Origin: Mogibacterium sp.
Lineage (GTDB): Bacteria; Bacillota; Clostridia; Peptostreptococcales; Anaerovoracaceae
Assembly: GCA_017404265.1 (NCBI GenBank)
Contig: JAFRCS010000007.1
Span: forward strand, 1 to 54,551
DNA length: 54,551 bases
Direction of reading: 5' to 3'
The notes beneath the pieces were generated by a model, which was not told where the DNA came from, did no database searches, and was given only the letters and a program-made list of their open reading frames with translations. Shown piece after piece: positions 23,411 to 32,900 of this stretch. Position 1 is the stretch's first letter; each line of letters opens with the position of its first letter. Position numbers and translations under genes: made by a program.

Positions 23411-24280
23411 ATGAGCGCTATAAGTGTTGCAATAATGGATACGGTAAAGGATACGCTGACGCTTGTGCCGTTCCTGTTTCTGACATACTTAGCCATGGAA
23501 TGGCTCGAGAGAAGGACGGAAGAACAGTCGGTGGATCTTTTAGCGCGCATAGGAAAGTTCGGACACATCGCGGGAGCCGGCATCGGTCTGATACCGCAGT
23601 GCGGATTCTCGGCGGCGGCAGCCAGCCTGTATTCTGGAGGCGTGATCACGGCAGGTACCCTTATCGCGGTCTTTCTTTCGACCTCGGATGAGATGCTGCC
23701 TATATTTCTTTCGTCATCGGTCGGAGCCGGCACGATAGGAAAGATACTGGCGGCCAAGTTTGTGATCGCTCTGATAAGCGGTATCGCAGTCGATCTCATA
23801 GCCGGGCTTGTACATCACAGGTCCGAGACAAAGCATATCCATGACCTGTGCGAAAGAGAACACTGCGGCTGCGAGGATGAAGAGGGCGGCATACTGCATT
23901 CGGCCCTGGTACATACACTCAAAATAACGGGATTCATTTTCGTCATATCGCTGATACTGAGTCTTCTGATGGAGTTCATCGGAGCTGGCGTCATGGCATC
24001 ATTCCTGAAAGACGCCCCGGCAGCGGGAACCATAGTGACGGCTGTCATAGGACTCATACCAAACTGCGCCGCGTCCGTGGTGATAGCACAGATGTATCTG
24101 GAAGGGCTGCTGACCTGCGGCCAGCTGATGTCAGGTCTTCTGGTAGGCGCGGGAGTCGGGCTGCTGGTCCTGGTGAGAACAAATAATAAGACGAGAGAAA
24201 ACGCCAAGGTGATAGGCGTTCTGCTGGCGCTGGGCATAGCCTGGGGCATACTCATAGATCTGTTGGGGATAACGTTCTAG
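23411..24280 (+). CDS. ArsP_2-like putative metal/arsenic efflux membrane protein
   Basis: 289 residues with eight or more hydrophobic segments. Family hallmarks are the N-terminal LVPFLFLTYLAMEWLERRT and the duplicated pore-type motifs GIGLIPQCGFSAAAASLYSGG (first half) and VIGLIPNCAASVVIAQMYLEG (second half). A His/Cys-rich cytosolic loop lies between the halves (HIHDLCEREHCGCEDEE), which could bind metal. The family is annotated as a 10-TM heavy-metal exporter or 'putative arsenic efflux/manganese transporter'. No ribosome site precedes ATG 23411, which lies at the predicted transcription start. The alternative ATG 23435 also lacks one. A small zinc-ribbon protein is encoded 2 bp downstream. 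Confidence 0.82.
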   Translation: MSAISVAIMDTVKDTLTLVPFLFLTYLAMEWLERRTEEQSVDLLARIGKFGHIAGAGIGLIPQCGFSAAAASLYSGGVITAGTLIAVFLSTSDEMLPIFLSSSVGAGTIGKILAAKFVIALISGIAVDLIAGLVHHRSETKHIHDLCEREHCGCEDEEGGILHSALVHTLKITGFIFVISLILSLLMEFIGAGVMASFLKDAPAAGTIVTAVIGLIPNCAASVVIAQMYLEGLLTCGQLMSGLLVGAGVGLLVLVRTNNKTRENAKVIGVLLALGIAWGILIDLLGITF

Positions 24281-24282
24281 AA

Positions 24283-24759
24283 ATGATCACAAGCAATTAC
24301 CTGATAATCAACAAGAAGCCGCAGAAGTTCAGCTCGATGCGCATGGCCGGAAAGGCGGCTGTATTCATCGGCGCTGACGGCAGACCGGTGGACTTCGGAG
24401 TGCTCGCTTTGGACGATTCGATCTACACCATGCTGGTGTGCAGAGAATTCAGACTGGCCATGCTAGTCATAGACAGACACGGGGAACGCAGGGTGCAGGG
24501 CATATTCTGGCTGAATGATGATGATTTCGAAAACTGCGTCAGAGGGCTTTCGGAAGCCGCGGGCCTCAGGCCGTCGGTCCAGGATACCAAGATCAACAGC
24601 TATGCCTGGTCGATAGCAATGAAGCTGGATCAGGGCGTGCGCGTGAAAGTGACCGATGCCGTTGACGAGAGCGAGATGACGGTGTGCCCGGAATGCGGCA
24701 TGCTGAATCCCAAAGGCTCGGAGTATTGCCTTGATTGCGGTGCGGAACTATTGCCCTGA
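24283..24759 (+). CDS. Zinc-ribbon protein of unknown function
   Basis: 158 residues starting 2 bp after the ArsP_2-like gene, so translationally coupled. The first ~125 residues form an unrecognised soluble alpha/beta region. The C-terminus carries a double-CxxC zinc ribbon, CPECGMLNPKGSEYCLDCG. There is no signal peptide or TM segment. It may be a cytosolic metal-binding or regulatory partner of the exporter; function unknown. Confidence 0.7.
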   Translation: MITSNYLIINKKPQKFSSMRMAGKAAVFIGADGRPVDFGVLALDDSIYTMLVCREFRLAMLVIDRHGERRVQGIFWLNDDDFENCVRGLSEAAGLRPSVQDTKINSYAWSIAMKLDQGVRVKVTDAVDESEMTVCPECGMLNPKGSEYCLDCGAELLP

Positions 24760-24779
24760 CCGGCCGGAATATATATAAT
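24751..24779 (+). promoter_or_regulatory. Promoter of the charged membrane protein gene
   Basis: TTGCCC (24751-24756), 17 bp, TATAAT (24774-24779). A CCGCGG...CCGCGG hairpin lies in the leader near 24805-24820. Confidence 0.5.
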
Positions 24780-24845
24780 AGTTCCGTTGCAGCGTTGACA
24801 AAGCCCGCGGCATCCCCGCGGAATAATATAGAAAAGGGAAAGAAA

Positions 24846-25568
24846 ATGGCAGAAGAAAAGAAACTGACTGAAGAAATCAAGGAAGAAATCAAAGAAGAGA
24901 TCAAAGAAGAAGTACAGGAGGCAGCCGAAGAGGTAAAGGAGGAGGCAAGAACTCTCACATCCACGGAGGCCAACCGCAAAAAGAAAGCTGAAAGAAGAGA
25001 GGCAAAGGCCGCCCGCAAAGAGGCAAACAAGGTAGAGGAAAAAAAGAGAAGACCTAACAACGGTGTACTTGCCATCCTCATCTTTGGCGTTCTCATCGGC
25101 ATGTTCGTATTCGTAGGCGCTTACAACCATTTCAGCAAGCCTGCAAACATCGAAAAGTACATGGAAGAGAACAGCATGGCGGATATGTATACCGACGCGC
25201 CGGTCGATGAATATACGACCGTGACCATGAAGGCCGACAAGAACACTCTGAAGATATGGATCAAGATAGCGGAAGACGCGCCTGAAGAAACCGTTGAACA
25301 GTATCAGGGAGAAGACGGCACAAAGATGCTCAAGCAGTGGGGCGCCTACTACCTGACATCTTTCAGACCGCAGGCGAGAGGCCTGGGCGCCGAGGTCAAG
25401 GTAAAGGCGAAACAGGGCGATGAGTCGGTCAACTATGTAAGAATGTCGTACAAGGAAGCAAAGAAGTTCCTCGAGGAAGCCCAGAAGGAAGCGGAAGAAG
25501 AGGCTGAAGAGGCCGGTGACGACGCAGAAGACGCAGAGGATGCTGATGCGGAAAGCGACGGCGAATAA
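24846..25568 (+). CDS. Single-pass membrane protein with charged coiled-coil ends
   Basis: 240 residues, AAAGGGAAAG before ATG. The N-terminal ~65 residues are a highly charged Glu/Lys heptad-like stretch (EEIKEE repeats, then RKKKAERREAKAARKEANK), predicted coiled coil and cytosolic. One TM helix follows at about 75-95 (LAILIFGVLIGMFVFVGAY). The extracellular part of about 110 residues includes TVTMKADKNTLKIWIKIAED, and the last ~40 residues are almost entirely Glu/Asp/Ala. No family is recognised. It is monocistronic with its own promoter and terminator. Confidence 0.7.
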   Translation: MAEEKKLTEEIKEEIKEEIKEEVQEAAEEVKEEARTLTSTEANRKKKAERREAKAARKEANKVEEKKRRPNNGVLAILIFGVLIGMFVFVGAYNHFSKPANIEKYMEENSMADMYTDAPVDEYTTVTMKADKNTLKIWIKIAEDAPEETVEQYQGEDGTKMLKQWGAYYLTSFRPQARGLGAEVKVKAKQGDESVNYVRMSYKEAKKFLEEAQKEAEEEAEEAGDDAEDAEDADAESDGE

Positions 25569-25583
25569 AGAAAAAGGCAAATA

Positions 25584-25618
25584 AAAGATGCATGCCGGAA
25601 AAGCATGCATCTTTTTTA
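25584..25618. terminator. Bidirectional terminator between convergent genes
   Basis: AAAAGATGCATGC pairs with GCATGCATCTTTTTT, and symmetry continues outwards (AAAAGGCAA...TTGCCTTTT). It serves the gene on the left and the minus-strand response regulator. Confidence 0.88.
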
Positions 25619-25637
25619 TTGCCTTTTGAAGACCCTT

Positions 25638-26327
25638 CTAGCGGACAGTGAACCTGTATCCCAGACCGCGTACCGTGATGAGATAACGCGGGTTCGACGG
25701 GTCATCCTCTATCTTCTGCCTGAGCCTGTTGACATATACCATGATGGCATTCTCGTCGATTATGGTGTCGCCCCATATGACGCTGTAGATCATGTCCTTT
25801 GAGAAGATGTGATCTACATTATCTATGAAGAGCTTGATCATGGAGTTCTCTTTGGCTGACAGAGGTATCTCTTCACCGTTCTTGTAGAACCTGAGTGTCG
25901 ATGTGTTGTACGTGAACGGTCCTGCCTCGATGATGTTGTTGACGCTCTGCGGCGAGCGCTCGCGGCTTCTTCTGATAAGCGCCTTTGCCTTCGCCACGAG
26001 AGTGACCGGATTGAACGGCTTGATGATGTAGTCGTCCGCGCCGATCTCAAGACCGTAAAGAGCATCCTGGTCTTCCTTACGGCCGCTGACCACCATTACC
26101 GGTGTCGTAAGTCCTTTGGATCTGATGCGCTGTATCACTTCAAAACCGTTGATCCCCCGCATGTTTATATCGAGCAGGATCAGGTCGTACTGATTGCTCT
26201 CAAGCAGGTCGAGAGCGGCCTCGCCGCTTATGGCCAGGTCGTTTTCGATGCCGTTGCTCTTGAGAGCCTTATGAAGCATCGTCAGGATCGCTTTATCGTC
26301 GTCAACTACCAGGACTTTGTCTGCCAT
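25638..26327 (-). CDS. OmpR/PhoB-type response regulator
   Basis: 229 residues, AGGAGG before ATG. Residues 1-120 form a receiver domain: VLVVDDDKAIL acidic pocket, DLILLDINM phospho-acceptor Asp (~53), PVMVVSGR and the IIKPFNP Lys. Residues ~135-229 form a winged-helix DNA-binding domain (LSAKENSMIKLFIDN, then VYVNRLRQKIEDDP and YLITVRGLGYRF). It is a cytoplasmic transcription factor. It is transcribed divergently from a histidine kinase whose His motif is of the HDFNN type, an unusual pairing for an OmpR-class regulator; the pairing is inferred from position alone. Confidence 0.95.
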   Translation of the reverse strand: MADKVLVVDDDKAILTMLHKALKSNGIENDLAISGEAALDLLESNQYDLILLDINMRGINGFEVIQRIRSKGLTTPVMVVSGRKEDQDALYGLEIGADDYIIKPFNPVTLVAKAKALIRRSRERSPQSVNNIIEAGPFTYNTSTLRFYKNGEEIPLSAKENSMIKLFIDNVDHIFSKDMIYSVIWGDTIIDENAIMVYVNRLRQKIEDDPSNPRYLITVRGLGYRFTVR

Positions 26328-26455
26328 GTGAGCCTCCTATCTGCAAGGTTTTATCTCTAAGACCCCATACATAGTGTAATAATAACATACTTGGCCCTAA
26401 ATATGTACGTTTTTATGTCACTTCATGTTAGAATATAACAGACGGAGGACAACGA

Positions 26456-28291
26456 TTGGACAGAAAAACCGGAAGGGCAGTATTCGTAATAGCGCTGGTC
26501 GCGGCTGTCGCGTGCATCGCGGCAGGCGTTTTTAATGTCTGGAAATCCTTCGAGAGATTCGACAACAACATACTGAATGAAAAGGACACACAGTTCTACA
26601 GCCTGATGCGTTCCGGCGACATCGGCATAGAGAACTCCATAAACGCCATTGAGCGTGAGGCCGAGACATTCCTCAGCCGCGAGAGGCTCAAGAGCGAAAT
26701 AGAGAACTGGAAAGACAGCGGCAAGACTGACAGACTCAAGTCATATATCGCGGGCAACACGCTTACCCCGAATCCGATCTACGCGGATCTTGTGATGTAC
26801 AACAAGGACAAGATACTCTGTTCTGCTTCGGGCAATACCGGCTATACCTCAGTCACGGGCATAGACGCCAACAGCATGCATTTCTGCACGGATGGAAACG
26901 GCATCTACTATCTGGCCTACAATCATGAGGCGTCAGGCGGTATCAGCTATGACGTACTCATCGATCTGACAAAGCTGTACAGTTCGGCAATAGGCATCAG
27001 CCCCGAGCGAGAGACCATGCTGGTGGACTACACCTCGACTCTGATGCTCACATCCGACGCCGAAGGAGTCATAGTCAAGCCTGTGAACGAAGACACGGAT
27101 GAAAAGACTGCCAACTTCAGAGACTATCTGATCAGGTGCCAGGAAGAGGGAATATCGGACGGAATGTCAGTCGAACTGACCGACGACAGGGGAGAGAGCT
27201 ATACAGCCAGAATGGTGGCTCTGCCGAGCGGCAGCACCGTGAACGGAGAATTCGCCATCGGCATACTGGCCAACTATGAGGAGGCCATCGCGCCTTCGAG
27301 GGCGGCAGCCGAGGAGATACTCCTTTACGGAGGTCTCGCCATGCTCGGCGTAGTGGGGCTCCTTCTGCTGCTCATCTTCATGAGAAGAGAGAACGCCACA
27401 AGCTCTGCGGAACTCCGGGTGCTCAAAAAGAAGAACGAGACAATGGAGGAGATCAACCAGAAGATGCAGGCGCTCGCGCACCATCAGAGGCTCGAGACCA
27501 TCGGTACAATGACTGCCAGCATCGCGCATGACTTCAACAATCTGCTGACGCCTATCATGGGCTACAGCATAATGACCATGGAGATGCTCCCGGCAGATGC
27601 TACGGACCTCCAGGAAAACCTGATGGAGATATACGATGCCTCCGTCAAGGCAAAGGACATCGTGACAAGACTGGCCGAGCTTACCAAGAGAGGCAAGGAG
27701 GAAAACTTTGCGGAGATAGAGGTGGATGAGATCATCCGGAGCGCTCTCAAGGTGACCCTGCCTGCCAAGCCTAAGGAAGTAGAGGTCAAGGCCAACTTCA
27801 ATGCCGAGGGCAATCTCATAAAAGCCGACAGCACGCAGATATCGCAGATGGTGATGAACATAGTGCTTAACGCCTATGATGCCATGAGAGATGAGGGCGG
27901 CACACTCCTGGTATCCACAAGGATCTCCGGCGAGGAGGTGGTGCTGAGGTTCAAGGATACCGGCTGCGGCATGGATACCGAGACGCTTTCAAGGATCTTC
28001 GATCCGTTCTATACCACCAAGGAATCCGGCAAGGGCACGGGTCTGGGCCTGGCAATAGTCGCGCAGATAGTGGAGACTCACGGAGGCAAGATATACGTGG
28101 ATTCCGAGCCGGGCAAGGGCACTGAATTCAGGATATACATACCGCTCGTCGGAGCGGATGTGGAGAGCCTTGCATGGGGTCCTGGCGGAGAAGGAAAGTT
28201 CGATACGAAGCGTTACAGCGTGAATCTGATCCGCAAAGAACTGGCGAGGATACAGGCTGAAAAGGAAGAGGAAGCGGACGCACAAAAATAA
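26456..28291 (+). CDS. Sensor histidine kinase (TTG start)
   Basis: 611 residues. The start is TTG 26456, with ACGGAGGAC 9-10 bp before it; no in-frame ATG is better placed. TM1 is near 10-28, an extracellular sensor domain of about 250 residues follows, and TM2 is near 284-304. A coiled-coil linker leads to the dimerisation box SIAHDFNNLLTPIMGY with His358, of the NtrB/hybrid-kinase type. An HATPase domain follows, with MVMNIVLNAYDAM (N box), FKDTGCGM (G1), FDPFYTTKESGKGTGLGLAI (F/G2 boxes) and a final SEPGKGTEFRIYIPL. It is membrane-bound and phosphorylates a response regulator, presumably the one encoded divergently. Confidence 0.93.
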   Translation: MDRKTGRAVFVIALVAAVACIAAGVFNVWKSFERFDNNILNEKDTQFYSLMRSGDIGIENSINAIEREAETFLSRERLKSEIENWKDSGKTDRLKSYIAGNTLTPNPIYADLVMYNKDKILCSASGNTGYTSVTGIDANSMHFCTDGNGIYYLAYNHEASGGISYDVLIDLTKLYSSAIGISPERETMLVDYTSTLMLTSDAEGVIVKPVNEDTDEKTANFRDYLIRCQEEGISDGMSVELTDDRGESYTARMVALPSGSTVNGEFAIGILANYEEAIAPSRAAAEEILLYGGLAMLGVVGLLLLLIFMRRENATSSAELRVLKKKNETMEEINQKMQALAHHQRLETIGTMTASIAHDFNNLLTPIMGYSIMTMEMLPADATDLQENLMEIYDASVKAKDIVTRLAELTKRGKEENFAEIEVDEIIRSALKVTLPAKPKEVEVKANFNAEGNLIKADSTQISQMVMNIVLNAYDAMRDEGGTLLVSTRISGEEVVLRFKDTGCGMDTETLSRIFDPFYTTKESGKGTGLGLAIVAQIVETHGGKIYVDSEPGKGTEFRIYIPLVGADVESLAWGPGGEGKFDTKRYSVNLIRKELARIQAEKEEEADAQK

Positions 28292-28329
28292 GACCAAGAA
28301 AGTCCAATAAAGACCAAGAATGACAGAGA

Positions 28330-28368
28330 AAAACCCGCATTATTGTGATACAATATATGCGGGTTTTT
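28330..28368. terminator. Terminator after the histidine kinase
   Basis: AAAACCCGCAT pairs with ATGCGGGTTTTT, with partly paired TATTGTGATACAATA between them. The intervening TTGTGATACAA is itself palindromic. Confidence 0.82.
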
Positions 28369-28436
28369 AGCGGCGTTTTTCAGGGCGAAATCCCCGGGCG
28401 CCGCACTTGATCACAATAATGAAAGGAATTCTAGAT

Positions 28437-29633
28437 ATGATCATTCTGGTAGTTAACACAGGAAGTTCATCCCTGAAGTATCAGCTCATCAACATGGACG
28501 ACAATTCCGTACTCGCGAAGGGTCTCTGTGAGAGGATCGGTGAAGACGGTCACATGAATTACAAGACTGACGCCGGCACCGTATTCGATCATGATGTTCC
28601 GCTTCCGGATCACGGAGTAGCTATGCAGCTTGTCATCAACGCTCTGACAGATCCTGAGCACGGTGTCATTGCCGACATGAATGAGATCGGAGCTGTAGGT
28701 CACAGAATAGTACAGGGCGGATACCTCTTCGACAAGTCGGAGATCATCACCGACGAGGTAGAAGCAGGCATCGAAGAGCTCTGCACGATCGGACCTCTCC
28801 ACAACCCTCCTGCACTGGTCGGTATCCGCGCCTGCAAGAAGGTGCTTCCGAACACACCGGGAGTCGTGGTATTCGACACCACATTCCACCGCACCATGCC
28901 TGATGAGTGCAAGTACTATGCTATTCCTTGGGAATATGCCGAGAAGTATCACGTACAGAGATACGGAGCTCACGGAACCAGCCACCGCTATGTTTCGGAG
29001 AGATGCGCAGAACTCATGGGCAAGGATCCTAAGGACCTCAACATCATCACATGCCACCTCGGCAACGGATCATCCATCACAGCCGTCAAGGGCGGCAAGT
29101 GCTACGACACATCGATGGGCCTGACGCCGCTCGAGGGACTCGTAATGGGCACACGCTGCGGTTCCATCGACCCTACAGTCGTCAGCTTCATCTATGAGCA
29201 GACGGGAATGCCGGTCAAGGAGATCACAGACATGATGACAAAGAAGTCCGGACTCCTCGCTGTATCCGAGATCTCCGGCGACGTCAGAGACGTCTGCATC
29301 GCGGAGGCTAAGGGCAACCACAAGGCTCACGTCGCGAGAGAGATGCTGCTCAGATCCGTCAAGCGCTTCATCGGAGCTTATATCGCTGAGCTCGGCCAGG
29401 TAGATGCCATCGTATTCACAGCCGGTATCGGCGAGAACGACATCGAGCTGAGAGAGAAGGTCATGGACAACTTCGGCTTCATGGGTATCACCATCGACAA
29501 GAAGAAAAATGACTGCAGAGGCAAGGAAGTTGAGATCACAGGCAAGGATTCTAAGGTCAGAGTATTCATCATTCCGACCAACGAAGAGCTGATGATCGCA
29601 AAGGACACTCAGGCCCTCGTAGAGGCTATGTAG
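28437..29633 (+). CDS. ackA: Acetate kinase
   Basis: 398 residues, the normal length. ATG 28437 is preceded by GAAAGGA and gives the standard N-terminus MIILVVNTGSSSLKYQL. Family signatures include TFHRTMP, YAIPWEYAEKYHVQRYGAHG, HLGNGSSI and FTAGIGEND. It interconverts acetyl phosphate plus ADP and acetate plus ATP in the cytoplasm. The gene for phosphotransacetylase is not in the window. Immediately downstream are a structured RNA-like element and nifJ, so the pyruvate to acetyl-CoA to acetate route is clustered. Confidence 0.97.
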   Translation: MIILVVNTGSSSLKYQLINMDDNSVLAKGLCERIGEDGHMNYKTDAGTVFDHDVPLPDHGVAMQLVINALTDPEHGVIADMNEIGAVGHRIVQGGYLFDKSEIITDEVEAGIEELCTIGPLHNPPALVGIRACKKVLPNTPGVVVFDTTFHRTMPDECKYYAIPWEYAEKYHVQRYGAHGTSHRYVSERCAELMGKDPKDLNIITCHLGNGSSITAVKGGKCYDTSMGLTPLEGLVMGTRCGSIDPTVVSFIYEQTGMPVKEITDMMTKKSGLLAVSEISGDVRDVCIAEAKGNHKAHVAREMLLRSVKRFIGAYIAELGQVDAIVFTAGIGENDIELREKVMDNFGFMGITIDKKKNDCRGKEVEITGKDSKVRVFIIPTNEELMIAKDTQALVEAM

Positions 29634-29640
29634 TTTATAA

Positions 29641-29800
29641 GGCCGTGAGCATATATCCTGCAGAATCGGCTCCGCGGTAGCCGGCACTTAGCGACTGGCA
29701 AGCAGCCTGTGCTGGCTGCGCAGACAGAGCTTAGTACCGCTGCGTTAAGCCGCGGCGAGGCGGGAGCCGTATCGATTCGGAAGGATATATGCGGAAGGCC
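29641..29800. ncRNA. Candidate structured RNA element, copy 1 (ackA-nifJ gap)
   Basis: A ~160-nt element closed by long nested pairing: GCATATATCCT (29649-29659) with AGGATATATGC (29782-29792), GAATC with GATTC, and GGCTCC (29668-29673) with GGAGCC (29763-29768). The inside is a core shared almost base for base with 42743-42800: GGCACTTAGCGACTGGCAAG (29682-29701), a variable hairpin (GCAGCC...GGCTGC, 29702-29719), and CGCAG-ACAGAGCTTAGTACCG-CTGCG (29719-29744). The outer stems of the two copies are unrelated in sequence yet each is self-complementary, the signature of RNA structure. Strand is uncertain; on the plus strand it would lie in the nifJ leader. The rest of the gap (29801-29923) is A/T-rich nifJ leader. 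No known class was recognised. Confidence 0.65.
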
Positions 29801-29923
29801 TCACAAAAGAGGGATAGGGACCTACTAACTTTCGGGAATAATTATTTCACCATATATTCCAAAAAAGTACTTTTTACTAATTATCACTCAATTTCAAAAT
29901 CTTTTTATAAGGGAGATGAAAGA

Positions 29924-32900
29924 ATGAAGAGACAATTCAAGACAATGGACGGCAACAACGCTGCTGCACATGTCTCCTACGCGTTCACGGAAGTATCCGG
30001 TATTTACCCGATCACACCGTCCTCGCCTATGGCTGACTATGTAGACCAGTGGGCAGCCGCAGGCCGCAAGAACATCTTTGGCTCCACAGTAGAAGTAGTC
30101 GAGATGGAATCTGAAGCCGGCGCAGCCGGAGCGGTCCACGGTTCACTCGGAGCCGGAGCACTCACAACGACCTATACAGCTTCCCAGGGTCTTCTGCTGA
30201 TGATCCCTAACATGTATAAGATCGCCGGCGAGCTCCTGCCTGCAGTGTTCCATGTTTCGGCACGTACGGTTTCGACTCACGCGCTGAACATCTTCGGTGA
30301 CCATTCCGACGTATATGCCTGCCGTCAGACAGGATTCGCGATGCTCGCAGAGAGCAATGTACAGGAAGTCATGGACCTCGGCCCTGTAGCTCACCTTGCG
30401 GCTATCGAAGGCAGAGTTCCTTTCCTGAACTTCTTCGACGGATTCAGAACATCCCACGAGATCCAGAAAGTCGCTGTATGGGACTATGAGGACCTCAAGG
30501 AGATGTGCAACATGGATGCTGTCAAGGCGTTCCGCGATGCATGCCTGAACCCTGATCACCCGCATCTGAGAGGATCTCACGAGAACGGCGACGTATTCTT
30601 CCAGCACAGAGAAGCATGCAACAAGTTCTACGATGCAGTTCCTGATGTAGTTGAGAAGTACATGGGCAAGATCAACGAGAAGCTCGGAACAGACTATCAG
30701 CTCTTCAATTACTATGGCGCTGCTGATGCTGACAGAGTCATCATCGCAATGGGCTCCATCTGCGACGTTGCTGAGGAAGTTATCGACTACCTCAACGCAA
30801 AGGGCGAGAAGGTCGGACTCATCAAGGTAAGACTCTACAGACCGTTCAGAGCAGACAAGCTGATCGCGGCTCTGCCAAAGACATGCAAGAAGGTCGCTGT
30901 TCTTGACAGAACAAAAGAGCCTGGCGCTCTCGGTGAGCCTCTCTACCTCGACGTAGTCACAGCATTCGCAGAAGCAGGACTGTATGATGTCAAGGTCATC
31001 GGCGGACGTTACGGACTCGGTTCGAAGGATACTCCTCCGGCATCCGTATTCGCAGTATACGATGAGCTCGCAAAGGCTGATCCTAAGAAGAAATTCACTA
31101 TCGGCATCGTAGATGACGTAACGAATCTCTCGCTCGAGGAGAAGCCGGCACCGATCACAGCTCCTTCGGGAACGATCGAGTGCAAGTTCTGGGGTCTCGG
31201 CGGCGACGGAACAGTCGGAGCCAACAAGAACTCCATCAAGATCATCGGAGACCACACAGACAAGTATGTACAGGCTTACTTCCAGTATGACTCCAAGAAG
31301 ACAGGCGGCGTAACCATTTCTCACCTGAGATTCGGTGACAAGCCTATCAAGAGCTCGTACTACATCAACAAGGCTGACTTCGTAGCCTGCCACAACCCAT
31401 CCTACATTGAGAAGGGATTCAAGATCGTTCAGGACGTTAAGCCGGGCGGAATCTTCCTGATCAACTGCCAGTGGAAGCCAGAGGAAGTCGGCAACCACCT
31501 CGACGCTGCTGCTAAGAAGTACATCGCCGAGAACAACATCCAGCTGTACATCATTGACGCTATCGACCTCTGCGCCAAGATCGGAATGGGCAAGAGAACA
31601 AATACGACTCTCCAGTCCGCGTTCTTCTCGCTGGCCGAGGTACTGCCAAAGGCAGACGCGATCAAGTACATGAAGGATGCTGCTACGAAGTCCTACCTCA
31701 AGAAGGGCCAGAACATCGTAGACATGAACCACAAGGCTATCGACGCCGGCGCTGACGCTCTCGTCAAGATCGACGTACCTGCTGAGTGGAAGAACCCTGC
31801 TGCAGACCCTGAAAAGGCCGCTCTCGAGGGACCTGAAGCACTGGTCAAGCAGGTCAAGAACATCCTGCTGCCGATCGACAACATGGACGGAGACAGCCTG
31901 CCTGTATCCGCATTCATGCCGCACGTTGACGGTGAGTGGGAGCTCGGTGCATCCGCATACGAGAAGAGAGGCGTTGCCGTCATGGTACCTGAGTGGGATG
32001 CCACAAAGTGTATCCAGTGCAACAGCTGCGCATTCGTTTGCCCGCACGCTACTATCAGACCTTACATGCTCGACGAGAAAGAAGCTGCTGCAGCACCTGC
32101 AGGCTTCAAGATGGCCGATGTAAAGGCCGGAGCAGGAAAGGGCGTTTACAAGTTCGCTATGACAGTATCCCCGCTCGATTGTATGGGATGCGGAGTCTGC
32201 GTAACAGTATGCCCGGACAAGGTACAGGCACTTACGATGAAGCCGCTCGAAGAGCAGCTGCCTGAGCAGGAGAACTTCAACTACGCAGTCAAGAACGTCA
32301 CAGTCAAGGCAGACGTTGCTGAGACAAAGACAACAAAGGGCTCGCAGTTCAAGACTCCTCTGCTCGAGTTCTCGGGCTCCTGCGCAGGATGTGCTGAGAC
32401 ATCGTATGCAAGACTGATCACACAGCTTTGCGGAGACCACACATACATCTCGAACGCTACAGGATGCTCGTCCATCTGGGGCGGCCCTGGCGCAACAGCT
32501 CCTTACACAACGGATGCTGAGGGACACGGACCTGCATGGTGCAACTCCCTGTTCGAGGACAACGCAGAGCACGGTCTCGGAATGAGAATGGCTGTTAAGG
32601 CCAGAAGAGCCAAGATCAAGGCTGACGTTGAGGATCTCGTAGCTGCAGGCGTACCTGATGAGGTAAAGGCTGCTGCTGAGGCATGGTTCGAAGCATTCAA
32701 CTGTGTCGACGGATCCAAGAAGACAGGCGAGGCTCTCGTTGCTGCACTCGAGAAGGCCGGCATCGGCAAAGAGATCGTTGAGCGTAAAGACCTGCTCGCT
32801 GAGAAGACCGTATGGATCTTCGGCGGAGACGGCTGGGCTTACGATATCGGTTACGGCGGACTCGACCACGTACTCGCCAGCGGTGAGAACGTGAACGTAA

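Noticed and set aside
29641..29800. Transposable MITE
   Set aside because: The outer inverted repeats of the two copies are unrelated in sequence, and no target-site duplication is evident, which does not fit a shared terminal inverted repeat. Not fully excluded.
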